A stretch of 64,000 nt of DNA from positions 1-64,000 of the forward strand of contig NZ_CP019285.1 in NCBI RefSeq assembly GCF_000226975.2. The letters are read 5' to 3'. This DNA comes from Halobiforma lacisalsi AJ5. Its GTDB lineage: Archaea; Halobacteriota; Halobacteria; Halobacteriales; Natrialbaceae. Below are positions 18,564 through 31,607 of the stretch, piece after piece. Below the pieces are notes generated by a model that made no database searches, was not told the DNA's origin, and saw only the letters and a list, made by a program, of their open reading frames with translations. Position numbers and translations under genes: made by a program. Position 1 is the first letter of the stretch. Each line of letters starts with the position of its first letter.

Positions 18564-19535
18564 CTAGGGCTTCAGCACGACCTTACCCGAACTCTTGCGG
18601 TCCTCGATGTACTGGTGGGCCTCGGCGGCGTCCTCGAGGGCGAACTCCTGGCCGAGGATCACCTGGAGGTCGCCGTTCGTCAGCCCTTGCGTGAGGTCGG
18701 GGACGGCCTTCATGACCCTGTTCGGGTCGTGGTAGGCGGCCTGGCCGAGGTGGAACCCCTTGACGGTCTTGTTCTCGAACAGCAGTCGCTGGTTCTCGGC
18801 CGAGGCGGGGACGCCACTGGCGACGCCGTAGGTGACCATCCGCCCGAAGTGGGCCATCGCGTCGAGGCTCCGGTCGAAGACGTCGTCGCCGACGCTCTCC
18901 AGGACGAGGTCGACGCCCTCGCCGTCGGTCTCGGCCTCGACGACCTCGCGAAAGTCCGTCTCGGTGTAGTTGATCGGGTGATCACAGCCCAGGTCGGCGG
19001 CCAGATCGAGTTTCTCCTGGCTGCTCGCGGTGCCGAACACCTCGGCGCCGGCGTTCGAGGCTAACTGGACCGCGGCGGTACCGACCCCGCCCGCGGCGGC
19101 CTGGATCAGCACCGTTTCGCCCTCCTCGAGGCCGCCCCACTCGAACAGACAGGCGTGGGCGGTCAGGAACTGCACGGGGAAGCCGGCGGCTTCCTCGAAA
19201 CTCATCCCCTCGGGGATGGGAAAGAGCCGCTGGGCGTCGGCGGTCGCGTACTCGGCGTAGCCGCCGGTGTTCAGCATCGCGACGACGCGGTCGCCTTCCT
19301 CCAGGTCGACGCCCTCACCGGTGGCGTCGATCCGTCCCGCGGCCTCCATCCCGGGGACGTAGGGCGTCTCGGGACCGCCGGGGTAGTGGCCGCGACGTTG
19401 CATCACATCGGCGAAGTTGATCCCCGCGGCTTCGACCTCGATGCGAACCTCACCTGCGTCGGGTTCCGGGCGGTCCGCCTCGACGGCCTCGAGTCGGTCG
19501 CTGTCGCCGTATTCCGTTACCTGGATTGCGCGCAT
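18564..19535 (-). CDS. Zinc-independent NADPH:quinone oxidoreductase-like dehydrogenase
   Basis: Predicted 323 aa member of the medium-chain dehydrogenase superfamily, quinone oxidoreductase branch. The GroES-like N-terminal half carries GINFADVMQRRGHYPG and the Rossmann half carries the nucleotide-binding AAAGGVGTAAVQLA. The Cys ligands of the zinc alcohol dehydrogenases are absent, as expected for this branch. Function is reduction of quinones or enones with NADPH (family knowledge). ATG 19535 was chosen over longer starts because a minus-strand TATA box lies 27 nt upstream and the extra N-terminus is unlike the family. It is divergent from proS. Confidence 0.88.
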   Translation of the reverse strand: MRAIQVTEYGDSDRLEAVEADRPEPDAGEVRIEVEAAGINFADVMQRRGHYPGGPETPYVPGMEAAGRIDATGEGVDLEEGDRVVAMLNTGGYAEYATADAQRLFPIPEGMSFEEAAGFPVQFLTAHACLFEWGGLEEGETVLIQAAAGGVGTAAVQLASNAGAEVFGTASSQEKLDLAADLGCDHPINYTETDFREVVEAETDGEGVDLVLESVGDDVFDRSLDAMAHFGRMVTYGVASGVPASAENQRLLFENKTVKGFHLGQAAYHDPNRVMKAVPDLTQGLTNGDLQVILGQEFALEDAAEAHQYIEDRKSSGKVVLKP

Positions 19536-19557
19536 GGGATTACGTTGGTAGCGACGC

Positions 19558-19565
19558 GTATAAAT
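19558..19565 (-). promoter_or_regulatory. TATA box for the quinone oxidoreductase-like gene
   Basis: GTATAAAT on the plus strand reads ATTTATAC on the minus strand. It is centred about 27 nt before the ATG at 19535, the distance expected for a leaderless haloarchaeal transcript. Confidence 0.6.
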
Positions 19566-19650
19566 CTGTGACAACGGGAAACGATCGGCGCGGCGTTTGT
19601 TCGAGGCCGTGGCGGGGGAGGCCGATTCCCTCGCGGTGGCCTTCGCATGG

Positions 19651-19657
19651 TTTAATA
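19651..19657 (+). promoter_or_regulatory. TATA box for proS
   Basis: TTTAATA at 19651-19657 is centred about 28 nt before ATG 19682, consistent with a transcript that starts at or within a few bases of the start codon. Confidence 0.6.
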
Positions 19658-19681
19658 CTGCGGTGACTGACTGTCGAACCA

Positions 19682-21163
19682 ATGAGCGACGAGAGTCAGG
19701 AACTCGGCATCACCGAGTCGAAATCACACAAGCCCGGCGAGTGGTACGCCGAAGTCGTCCAGAAGGCCGGCCTCGCGGACTACGCGCCGATGGGCGGGTT
19801 CATCGTCACGAAGCCCCGCGGCTACGCCCTGTGGGAGCGTATCCAGGACGCACTCGACGGCTGGTTCAAGGAGACCGGCGTCGACAACGTCTACTTCCCG
19901 ATGTTCATCCCCGAGAGTTTCCTCGAGCGGGAGAAGGACATCGTCGAAGGGTTCGATCCGGAGGTCGCGTGGGTGACTCAGGGCGGCCACGAAGAACTCG
20001 AGGAACGACTGGCCGTCCGTCCGACGAGTGAATCGATCATCGCGCCCTTCATGGCCGACTGGACCCGCAGCCACCGCGACCTGCCCCTGCGGCTGAACCA
20101 GTGGTGTTCCGTCGTCCGGTGGGAGGCTACGGAGACGAAGCCGTTCTTCCGCACGAAGGAGTTCATGTGGCAGGAAGGCCACACCGCCCACGCCACCGAC
20201 GAGAGCGCCTGGGAGGAGGTCTGGACCCGCCTCGAACAGTACGAGCGCGTCTACGAGGACGTCCTCGCCATCCCGGTGCTGCGGGGCAAAAAGCCCGAAC
20301 ACGACAAGTTCCCCGGGGCGGACACGACGACGACGGTGGAGGCCCTGATGCCCGACGGCAAGTCCGTCCAGGGCGGCACCAGCCACCACCTCGGCCAGAG
20401 CTTCGCCGAGGCGTTCGACATCACCTTCGTCGACGAGGACGAAGAAGAGAAGACGGCCTACACCACCTCGTGGGGGCTGTCCTGGCGCGCGCTCGGGGCA
20501 CTGGTCATGACTCACTCCGACGACCAGGGGCTCGTACTCCCGCCGACGGTCGCGCCCACGCAGGTCGTCATCGTTCCGATCTGGCAGGATGACACCAAGG
20601 ACGACGTCCTCGAGTACTCCGAGTCCATCGCCGACGACCTCGAGGAGGCCGGCTTCCGCGTCGAACTCGACGACCGCGACGAGCGCAATCCCGGCTTCAA
20701 GTTCAACGAACACGAGCTCAACGGCGTCCCGCTGCGGCTCGAGATCGGTCCCAACGAGGTCGAGGACGAGGAGATCACCCTGGTCCACCGCCCGGACAAC
20801 GAACAGTCCGTCGCCGACCGTGCCGGGATCGTCGACACGGTCGATGCCCACCTCGAGGAGATCTACGACAAACTCTACGAGGCCGCCGAGGAGAACCTCG
20901 AGGAGAACGTCCGCGAGGCCCACAGCCCCGAGGACATCATGGGGACGATCGGCAAACACGGCGGCTACGTGAAGACGCCGTGGTGTGGCGACGAGGCCTG
21001 CGAGGAGGCCATCAAAGAGAAGGTCGCCGCGGAGATCGTCATGCAGCCTCTCGAGGACGAGGGCGGCGAGACGGCGGGCGACGTACCCGAACCCGACCAC
21101 GACGAGTGTGGGGTCTGTGGCGAACCCGCCGACGAGGTCGCGTACTTCGCGAAGTCTTACTGA
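19682..21163 (+). CDS. proS: Prolyl-tRNA synthetase, archaeal/eukaryotic type
   Basis: Predicted 493 aa class IIa aminoacyl-tRNA synthetase that charges tRNA-Pro. It is the short archaeal/eukaryotic form with no bacterial editing insertion. Visible signatures: N-terminal WYAEVVQKAGLADYAP, motif 2 region RPTSESIIAPFMADW and RLNQWCSVVRWE, then FRTKEFMWQEGHTAH, and TSWGLSWRALGALVMTHSDD for motif 3. The anticodon-binding domain follows (about 285-390). A C-terminal zinc-binding domain has Cys residues in GDEACEEA and ECGVCGEPADE, and the protein ends in the typical KSY. It is divergent from the oxidoreductase gene; a T-rich stretch follows the stop. Confidence 0.97.
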   Translation: MSDESQELGITESKSHKPGEWYAEVVQKAGLADYAPMGGFIVTKPRGYALWERIQDALDGWFKETGVDNVYFPMFIPESFLEREKDIVEGFDPEVAWVTQGGHEELEERLAVRPTSESIIAPFMADWTRSHRDLPLRLNQWCSVVRWEATETKPFFRTKEFMWQEGHTAHATDESAWEEVWTRLEQYERVYEDVLAIPVLRGKKPEHDKFPGADTTTTVEALMPDGKSVQGGTSHHLGQSFAEAFDITFVDEDEEEKTAYTTSWGLSWRALGALVMTHSDDQGLVLPPTVAPTQVVIVPIWQDDTKDDVLEYSESIADDLEEAGFRVELDDRDERNPGFKFNEHELNGVPLRLEIGPNEVEDEEITLVHRPDNEQSVADRAGIVDTVDAHLEEIYDKLYEAAEENLEENVREAHSPEDIMGTIGKHGGYVKTPWCGDEACEEAIKEKVAAEIVMQPLEDEGGETAGDVPEPDHDECGVCGEPADEVAYFAKSY

Positions 21164-21262
21164 TTGTCACCGCTTTTTCCCACCTTCTCTCCCTGTAACT
21201 CGAGCGGTGCCGCTGTCGACGGTGAATGCGTAAGCCGTTCACACGGAACCTAATCGTTTAAC

Positions 21263-21276
21263 CCAAGGTTGCTTGG
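21263..21276. promoter_or_regulatory. Inverted repeat CCAAG-N4-CTTGG upstream of gltB
   Basis: Perfect 5-bp arms around GTTG at 21263-21276, about 200 bp upstream of gltB. A candidate operator or part of a proS terminator; arms are short, so chance is possible. Confidence 0.3.
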
Positions 21277-21301
21277 TAACGGCCGTCGAAAGTTCGATGT
21301 G

Positions 21302-21325
21302 GTGTTCACTCCGGTGGGTGAACAC
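21302..21325. promoter_or_regulatory. Inverted repeat GTGTTCAC-N8-GTGAACAC upstream of gltB
   Basis: Perfect 8-bp arms (21302-21309 and 21318-21325) separated by 8 nt. The 16-bp centre-to-centre spacing fits a dimeric regulator better than a terminator, and no T-run follows. It lies about 150 bp before the gltB start. Confidence 0.45.
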
Positions 21326-21447
21326 TACGTGCCTCTGACATTTCCCTTCCTTCTGGATCGACCTGATAGTTCTCGCGCCGCGACTATTTACACCTTATAT
21401 TCATATGGATGTGTCTAGAATACACTTAGTCATTATGGGTCAACCTC

Positions 21448-21453
21448 TTATAT
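21448..21453 (+). promoter_or_regulatory. TATA box for gltB
   Basis: CTTATATCG with core TTATAT at 21448-21453 is about 25-27 nt before ATG 21475, indicating a leaderless or near-leaderless gltB transcript and supporting the chosen start. Confidence 0.6.
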
Positions 21454-21474
21454 CGATTGCCGCTACGAAGTGGT

Positions 21475-26028
<4,554 letters not shown>

Positions 26029-26041
26029 GGGCCCCGGACCG

Positions 26042-26659
26042 CTACCGGCCCAGCGTGTGGAACTCGTCGTTCGGCCGCATGTCCGCGAACATCGCCATCC
26101 GGTTGCTCAGGTTGAAAAACGCCGTCACCGCGCCGATATCCCAGATCGCCTCCTCGCTGAACCCGGCCTCGCGCAGCGCCTCGAGGTCGTCCTCCTCGAC
26201 CTCGGTCGGACGCTCGGTGAGCTTCACGGCGACGTCGAGCATCGTCCGGTGGGCCTCGTTGATATCGGCGGTCCGGTAGTTCGCGACCAACTGGTCCGCG
26301 AGCTGTGGGTCGTCGGCGTAGATCCGGACGAGCGCGCCGTGGGCCACGTTACAGTAGTAGCAGTGGTTGACGCCCGAGACCGCGACGATGATCATCTCGA
26401 TTTCCTCGCGCTCCAGCGCCGAGTCCTCGACCAGCGCGTCGTGGTACTGGAAGAAAGCCCGGAAGTGCGAGGGTTTGTACGCGAACGCCGAGAACACGTT
26501 GGGCGTGAACCCGGCGTCTTCGGTCTCCTCGGCGAGTCGCTCCCGGAGGTCATCGGGCAAGTCCTCGGAGTCGGGGACCGGAAAGCGGGTCATCGCGTCG
26601 TCCGCGAGGTGGGGTTCGACGGCCGGTTCGTCCGCGTCGGGGTCGTCGGCGGTACCCAT
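26042..26659 (-). CDS. AhpD-like / peroxidase-related enzyme (carboxymuconolactone decarboxylase fold)
   Basis: Predicted 205 aa. The AhpD-fold core has the redox pair Cys100 and Cys103 in VNHCYYCNVAHG, flanked by helices typical of the uncharacterised peroxidase-related group. An acidic N-terminal tail precedes MTRFPVP, which is an alternative start at residue 23. I kept the longer start because ACTAATT (26683-26689) on the other strand gives a TATA-like box 27 nt upstream. The likely role is thiol-dependent peroxide detoxification; no AhpC partner is nearby. It ends 13 bp from the convergent gltB. Confidence 0.82.
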   Translation of the reverse strand: MGTADDPDADEPAVEPHLADDAMTRFPVPDSEDLPDDLRERLAEETEDAGFTPNVFSAFAYKPSHFRAFFQYHDALVEDSALEREEIEMIIVAVSGVNHCYYCNVAHGALVRIYADDPQLADQLVANYRTADINEAHRTMLDVAVKLTERPTEVEEDDLEALREAGFSEEAIWDIGAVTAFFNLSNRMAMFADMRPNDEFHTLGR

Positions 26660-26682
26660 ACGCCCCGTTTTTCGCTGGCGGT

Positions 26683-26689
26683 ACTAATT
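26683..26689 (-). promoter_or_regulatory. TATA-like box for the AhpD-like gene
   Basis: AATTAGT on the minus strand, centred 27 nt before ATG 26659, consistent with a leaderless start. Confidence 0.4.
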
Positions 26690-26746
26690 GGCGGTGGAAC
26701 GGGCTCGAGTCGACCGCGATATCGGCGTTGCGACCGTCGGGATACG

Positions 26747-27166
26747 TTACGAGGACTCGAGCACCCCACCTGCCTCCCGTGCGGCCTCGAGAACCGGGGT
26801 CGCCTCGCCGTCGGGGGCCGAAAGCAGGTGCGCCGGACAGTCGCAGTCGGACGCGCCGAACGCGTCGACCGGCTCGCCGGGGAGTCGGTCGGCCAGTTCG
26901 CACTCGCGGTCCTCATCGGGGAAGCGAACGACGGCCTCGAGGCTCGTCGCGGGGTTGCCGAGCAGGTAGTCGACGTGCCAGTGGCGCGCGTCGCGCTCGC
27001 CGGCGGCGAGTTCGCGGTGACGGTCGACGCGGGCGAACCCGCCCGGGCCGAAGGCGCTACCGACGTAGGCGTACGCGCCCGCCGGAAACGTCAGGTCGCC
27101 GAGCGCGCCGACCTCGACCGTCGTCTGCCGACTCACCTCGAGGAGGAGAACGTACGTGCCGCCCAT
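26747..27166 (-). CDS. GIY-YIG / DUF123-family protein
   Basis: Predicted 139 aa. It resembles the short archaeal DUF123 proteins, which share a fold with GIY-YIG endonucleases. It begins GGTYVLLLEV (GIY-like strand) and continues AGAYAYVGSAFGPGG (YIG-like strand). A HWHVDYLL segment follows, and near the C-terminus FGASDCDCPAHLL, where the paired Cys-His cluster is characteristic. Function is not established for the family; nucleic-acid cleavage is inferred from the fold. ATG 27166 was chosen over an upstream in-frame start because the family begins exactly there. Confidence 0.8.
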   Translation of the reverse strand: MGGTYVLLLEVSRQTTVEVGALGDLTFPAGAYAYVGSAFGPGGFARVDRHRELAAGERDARHWHVDYLLGNPATSLEAVVRFPDEDRECELADRLPGEPVDAFGASDCDCPAHLLSAPDGEATPVLEAAREAGGVLESS

Positions 27167-27286
27167 ACCGGGAGTCGGCGGAGCGGTGCAAAAACGACGG
27201 CGATCTCCGCGCGGAGCCCGCGCTTCTCGGGCCCGCAACTGCGCAACACGCGGCCAGCCGTCCGGGGCGGTACGTCGGTCCGGCGA

Positions 27287-28939
27287 TCAGTCCTCGGCGT
27301 TCCGGTCGTAGTCCTCGTCGGTTCGATCCTCGACGTCGTCGGTCGGCGGCCGATCGTGAACGTGCCGGCGGTTGCTCATGTCGTCGTCGGTTCCCTCCTG
27401 ACGGTCGCCGCGCGTGCCCCCTTCGTGGTCGCGGTCGTCGGAACTGGGTTCCGAGTCGGTCCAGTGGCCGCTCTCGTCGCGGTGGCCACGCTGGCGATAC
27501 CGGAGGCCGCCGCCGGACTGGGGCGTGTCCCCGTGGCGTCCTTCCGGTCTCCTGGATTCGAACTCGTCCGTTTCGGTGTCGCCTCTGCCGCGGTCGTACT
27601 CGGTGCGGCCCGCGCCGCGGCCTCGAGAGCGGTGCTGGTCTCCCTGCCCGCGGTCGTTGCCGCGGCGGTCTCCGCCCCGATCGCGAGAGCGGGGCTGGTC
27701 CCCTCGTTCGCGGTCCTGGCCGCCGCGGTCGCCGCGTTCGTGGCGGGTACCCCGCTCGCCGCGTCGCATGGATCGATCGTCGTCGCGGTCGCGTCCGCGG
27801 GCCCCGCCCCGTTCCGTCGGTCTGCCAGCCGATTCGCCGCCGTACTCGGTCGGGACGTCGTCGCGGTCGGGCATCCCCTGGCTACGCCGGTGGCGGCCGC
27901 CCCGGGGCTGTCCCTGTCGCGGGCGTTCCTCGCGCCCGCCGCCTCGCTCGTGACCGCCGCGCTGTTCGACCTCGCCACGGGGCCAGCGCTGTTGCATGCC
28001 GCGTCGCTGATCGCCCTCGCGACCGCGGTGCTCGTCTCGGCCGCGATCGGATCGGCCTCGAGGCGGACGCATCTCGTCGTGCGAGCGGGTCTCGTGCCCG
28101 CGCCGGCGTGTCTGGCCCTGCCGTCGATCGTCGTCGCGGTCGCGGTCCTGGTCCTGACGACCGCCGCGTTCGTACCGCCCTTCGCTGGGCCGTCCGGGCG
28201 CCTGGGCGTGTCCCTCGCGGCCCGATCCGTGTCCCCGTCTGTCCCGGTCACTGTGTCCGTGTTCCTGCCCGCCCTGGTCCCTGCGGCCGCGTTCCTGCTG
28301 GCGCGGACGGTGACGCGACTGGCCGCGGTCACGTCCGCCGCCCCCGCCTTGCATTCGGCCGCGGTCGCGACCCATGTCGGCTTCCTGCCCCCGACCTCGA
28401 GTCCGGTCTCGAGGCCGCGACTCCGATCGCTCGGACTCCCAGCCGCCTCGAACCTCCGCGCGATCATCGCGCCGGTCGTCGTGACGTGCTTCGCCGCCGT
28501 ACTCGAGCGTTCCCTCCCTGCGTGCGTTCGTCTCGAATCCACTTCGATCGCCGCCGCGGTCGCCGGATCCGGAACGACGCCGATCGCGGTCGCCGCCGCG
28601 GCCCTGCATGTCGCCGCGGCCGCGGCCGGACCCGTGTCCGCCTTCGCGTCCCCGTCCGCTTTCGTGGGTCCGTCCGCCGCCTTCGCGGCCGCTCCCGCGC
28701 GGCGAGTGGTGCATTCGTCCACGACGGTCCTCGCCGCGGTCACGGCCGCGATCCCGGTGCCGGTCGCCTTCGCCGACGTTCCCGCGCTCGGACCGCATCG
28801 GGCCGCGGTCCCGTTCGGATCGTCGACCGCCTTCCCGACCGCGGTCCCGTTCGGATCGTCGGCCCCGCCGGTCGCGTTCGTCCGTTCGATGCTCGCGTTC
28901 GCGCTCGTCCCGCCGCCGGTCGTCGTTTCGGTCGCTCAT
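27287..28939 (-). CDS. Arginine-rich RD/RG-repeat low-complexity protein, function unknown
   Basis: Predicted 550 aa built almost entirely of Arg, Gly, Asp, Glu, Ser and Gln. I count 34 Arg in the first 100 residues and see no Lys, Ile or Cys anywhere. Repeated short blocks such as RRSERDRG, RDRGGDRR, GRGRG and EYGGE are visible, with near-identical DNA repeats around 28800-28865. The last 35 residues are more acidic (DDVEDRTDEDYD). No folded domain, membrane segment or signal peptide is apparent. Codons end mostly in G or C, as in neighbouring genes, which supports translation on this strand. The opposite strand is also open here, giving a hydrophobic Ala/Val reading that I regard as a shadow. 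RGG/RD-rich proteins elsewhere bind RNA or form condensates; that is analogy only. Confidence 0.62.
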   Translation of the reverse strand: MSDRNDDRRRDEREREHRTDERDRRGRRSERDRGREGGRRSERDRGPMRSERGNVGEGDRHRDRGRDRGEDRRGRMHHSPRGSGREGGGRTHESGRGREGGHGSGRGRGDMQGRGGDRDRRRSGSGDRGGDRSGFETNARREGTLEYGGEARHDDRRDDRAEVRGGWESERSESRPRDRTRGRGQEADMGRDRGRMQGGGGGRDRGQSRHRPRQQERGRRDQGGQEHGHSDRDRRGHGSGREGHAQAPGRPSEGRYERGGRQDQDRDRDDDRRQGQTRRRGHETRSHDEMRPPRGRSDRGRDEHRGREGDQRRGMQQRWPRGEVEQRGGHERGGGREERPRQGQPRGGRHRRSQGMPDRDDVPTEYGGESAGRPTERGGARGRDRDDDRSMRRGERGTRHERGDRGGQDRERGDQPRSRDRGGDRRGNDRGQGDQHRSRGRGAGRTEYDRGRGDTETDEFESRRPEGRHGDTPQSGGGLRYRQRGHRDESGHWTDSEPSSDDRDHEGGTRGDRQEGTDDDMSNRRHVHDRPPTDDVEDRTDEDYDRNAED

Positions 28940-29114
28940 GGTTGTAGTGGAATGGTCGACGCGCCGCTGATGGCGCTTCGGCGGTATCGGCTACCCCGAG
29001 CGAGCGGTTAAATCCGGAGCGTGCGTTCGCTTGCATCGCGTGAGGACGCCGCCCCGTCTCGAGTCGGGCGGCGCGGTCCGTCGTCTTTTTCTCCCGAAGC
29101 GACGACCCTCCGAC

Positions 29115-30110
29115 ATGGACGACGCACTCGTCATCGGCGGCACGCGATTCATCGGCCGCCACCTCGTCGACGAACTGCTCGCACACGACTACGAGGTCAC
29201 GCTGTTCAACCGCGGTAACCACGAGAACCCGTTCGCCGACGACGACCGCGTCGATCACGTCGAGGGCGACCGGACGGACGACGACGCCCTCGAGGCGGCC
29301 GGACGCGAGGTCGACCCCGACGCCGTCTTCGACTGTGTCGCCTACTATCCCGACGACGTCCGGACCGCGACCCGGATCTTCGCCGACTGCGAGGCGTACG
29401 TCTACGTCTCGAGCGGCGCGGCCTACGGGCGCGAGGACATCCCCAAGCGGGAAGACGAGACGCCCCTCGCGGAATGTACGGCCGAGCAGGCGACCGACGA
29501 CTCCCACGCGACCTACGGCAACCGGAAGGCCGAAGGTGACCGTGCCGTTTTCGAGGCCGCCGAAAACGGGGTGAACGCGATGTCGCTTCGCCCGCCGATC
29601 GTCTACGGACCCCACGACTACACCGAGCGGCTCGACTTCTGGATCGACCGCGTGAACCGCTTCGACCGGGTAGTCATCCCGGGCGACGGGACGAACCTCT
29701 GGCACCGCGTCTACGTCGAGGACGTGGCAAGCGCCCTGCGGATCGTCGCCGAGCGCGGCGAACCCGGCGAGGCGTACAACACCGGCGACCGACGGCTCGT
29801 CACCATAGAAGAGATGGTCGAGTTGATCGCCGACCAGGTGGATAGCACGGCCGACGTCGAGGTCGTCCACGCCGGCCCCCGCGAACTCGCCGCCGGCGGG
29901 ATCGAACTCGAGGACTACCCCCTCTACCGGGAGTACCCCCACGTCATGGCGACGAACAAGCTCGCGGACCTGGGCTGGGAGTCGACGCCGCTCGAGGAGG
30001 CGATGGCCCGCGCCGTCGAGGACCACCTCGAGAGCGACCGCGACGGGCGCGAGCAGGGACCGGACCGCGAGGACGAGGAGCGGGTGCTGGGCGTGCTGGA
30101 TACGCTCTGA
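29115..30110 (+). CDS. NAD-dependent epimerase/dehydratase (extended SDR)
   Basis: Predicted 331 aa. It starts DDALVIGGTRFIGRHLVDELL, the Rossmann GxxxxIG pattern of atypical or extended short-chain dehydrogenases. YVSSGAAYG carries the catalytic Ser/Thr region, and TYGNRKAEGD holds the YxxxK-like site with Tyr in SHATYGNRK. LRPPIVYGPHDYTERLDFW and LWHRVYVEDVASAL match the family that includes chloroplast RNA-binding-type and UDP-sugar epimerases. Substrate is unknown. ATG 29115 follows a T-rich TCTTTTT stretch centred 27 nt upstream; the longer frame upstream is Arg/Pro-rich and probably not coding. Confidence 0.88.
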   Translation: MDDALVIGGTRFIGRHLVDELLAHDYEVTLFNRGNHENPFADDDRVDHVEGDRTDDDALEAAGREVDPDAVFDCVAYYPDDVRTATRIFADCEAYVYVSSGAAYGREDIPKREDETPLAECTAEQATDDSHATYGNRKAEGDRAVFEAAENGVNAMSLRPPIVYGPHDYTERLDFWIDRVNRFDRVVIPGDGTNLWHRVYVEDVASALRIVAERGEPGEAYNTGDRRLVTIEEMVELIADQVDSTADVEVVHAGPRELAAGGIELEDYPLYREYPHVMATNKLADLGWESTPLEEAMARAVEDHLESDRDGREQGPDREDEERVLGVLDTL

Positions 30111-30144
30111 GCTTCGATCGCGGTCGGTTGCACACGACCGCAGG

Positions 30145-31503
30145 CTACCACGACGACAGCGCCGACCGGCCGTGGACCCGCCACAGCGCCGCCAGAAAGA
30201 GCACCGCTCCCGCGACGGCGAACGCGCCGCCGAAATAGAAGGCGTAGGCCATGCTGTAGTCGGTCAGCACGCCCGCGATCATCGGTCCGGCGACGCTGCC
30301 GGGACGCCAGACCAGTTCGCGAATGCCGAAACTCGAGGCGACGCCCCCGTCGCTGGTCCCTTCGTCGGCGAACAGCGCCATGCTGGCCGGTTCGCGGAAC
30401 GCGTCGGCGACACCGAGGAGCCCGCTCAACGCGACCAGCGGGAGAAAGCCCGGTCCGAGCGCGGCGACCGCCGCGCCAGCGGGGACCCCGGCCGCCTCGA
30501 GCGTACCCAGCGTCGCGGGAACGGAAACCGCCTCCCCGATCCGCGGGGACAGCGGCACGAGAAACGCGATCAGGCCGTACGCGCCGCCGCCGGCGAAGAC
30601 GAACGCCGCGCGCCCGACCCGGTCCGACAGCCGGCCGGCGAACGGCTGGACGAGCATGTTCGTCGCCCGCTCGGCCGTGACGACGGCGCTGACGGCGACC
30701 GCGCCGTAGGCCAGCCCGCCGGTCGCGGCCGCCGCGCCGGCGTAGATGGGGACCCAGGCGCGGACGACCTCGACCGAGAACGCGTAGGGCGCGCGGAACG
30801 CGGTGAGCGTCAGGATCCGCCGGTTGAAGGCGAGATCCGAGAACGGGAACCCACCGACGCGGGTCGGGTCGCGGTCCACGAACAGGGTGACGGCACAGAC
30901 GGCGGCGAACATGAGCGTCACGACGACCGCGTAGACGGCCGAGAACCCGGCGTACTCGTACAGTTGGCCCGCCGCGAGCGCCCCGACGATCCCGGCGGCG
31001 AGCCGCCAGGCGTTCGCCTTCCCGATGGCGCCGGCCCGTTCGTCAGCCGGGGCGAGTTGGCCGACCAGCGCCGTACTCAACAGCCCCGTCGCGACGAGCG
31101 TGACACCCTGGAGCGCACGGACCCCGATGAACCCCAGGCTCGAGGCGACGAAGGCGAAGGCGGCGTAGACGCCGACGCCGAGACCGATCCCGCCGAGCAG
31201 GACCTGCCGCTTGTCGTAGCGGTCGCCCGCCCACGCGATCGGGACGATCGCGCCCGTCTTGGCGATCGTCACCGCGCTGACGAACAGCCCGAGGACGAGT
31301 CCGGAGGGGTCGAACCGGTTGACGTAGGTCGGCAACAGCGTCACGAGCGTCATCAGGCCGAACCCCGCGGCGAACCGGGTCAGGTACAGCGCGTAGAGCT
31401 GTCGTCGGGTTCCGTCCCCGGTGCCCGCAGCCGACTCCCCCGACCTCGCGGATCGCCTCGAGTCGCCCGCCGCCGTTCCGTCGTTCGAATCCGGCACGCC
31501 CAT
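30145..31503 (-). CDS. MFS transporter
   Basis: Predicted 452 aa major facilitator protein with about twelve membrane segments. It begins with a hydrophilic Ser/Gly/Asp-rich tail (about 1-35), then YLTRFAAGFGLMTLVTLLPTYV. The motif-A loop is AWAGDRYDKRQVLLGG, with a second in FAGRLSDRVGRAAF. It resembles drug/metabolite-type MFS carriers; substrate is unknown. ATG 31503 was chosen over 31524 because an AAATTA box (31527-31532, TAATTT on this strand) is about 27 nt upstream. It is divergent from egsA, with only 104 bp between the two starts. Confidence 0.87.
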   Translation of the reverse strand: MGVPDSNDGTAAGDSRRSARSGESAAGTGDGTRRQLYALYLTRFAAGFGLMTLVTLLPTYVNRFDPSGLVLGLFVSAVTIAKTGAIVPIAWAGDRYDKRQVLLGGIGLGVGVYAAFAFVASSLGFIGVRALQGVTLVATGLLSTALVGQLAPADERAGAIGKANAWRLAAGIVGALAAGQLYEYAGFSAVYAVVVTLMFAAVCAVTLFVDRDPTRVGGFPFSDLAFNRRILTLTAFRAPYAFSVEVVRAWVPIYAGAAAATGGLAYGAVAVSAVVTAERATNMLVQPFAGRLSDRVGRAAFVFAGGGAYGLIAFLVPLSPRIGEAVSVPATLGTLEAAGVPAGAAVAALGPGFLPLVALSGLLGVADAFREPASMALFADEGTSDGGVASSFGIRELVWRPGSVAGPMIAGVLTDYSMAYAFYFGGAFAVAGAVLFLAALWRVHGRSALSSW

Positions 31504-31607
31504 CACTCTCGAGGGGGTCGCCATGGAAATTACGGTTCGAAACGGGGTCCCGTCCGGAGCCACGACGAGGAAAAACACGTATGGTCGCCGCGTGAGTCGG
31601 TCAAGGT

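Larger units (their letters stand above)
21164..21474. other. 311-bp intergenic region before gltB with several possible control sites
   Basis: No coding sequence is apparent. The region holds a T-rich stretch after proS (CTTTTTCCC, about 21171-21180), two inverted repeats annotated separately, an AT-rich segment (about 21385-21460) with CCTTATATTC near 21395, and the gltB TATA box. It is much more AT-rich than the flanking genes, as expected for a regulated promoter region. Confidence 0.6.

Noticed and set aside
31530-31550. GGTTCGAAAC resembling a tRNA T-loop
   Set aside because: It lies in the divergent promoter region between the MFS gene and egsA, with no cloverleaf possible.
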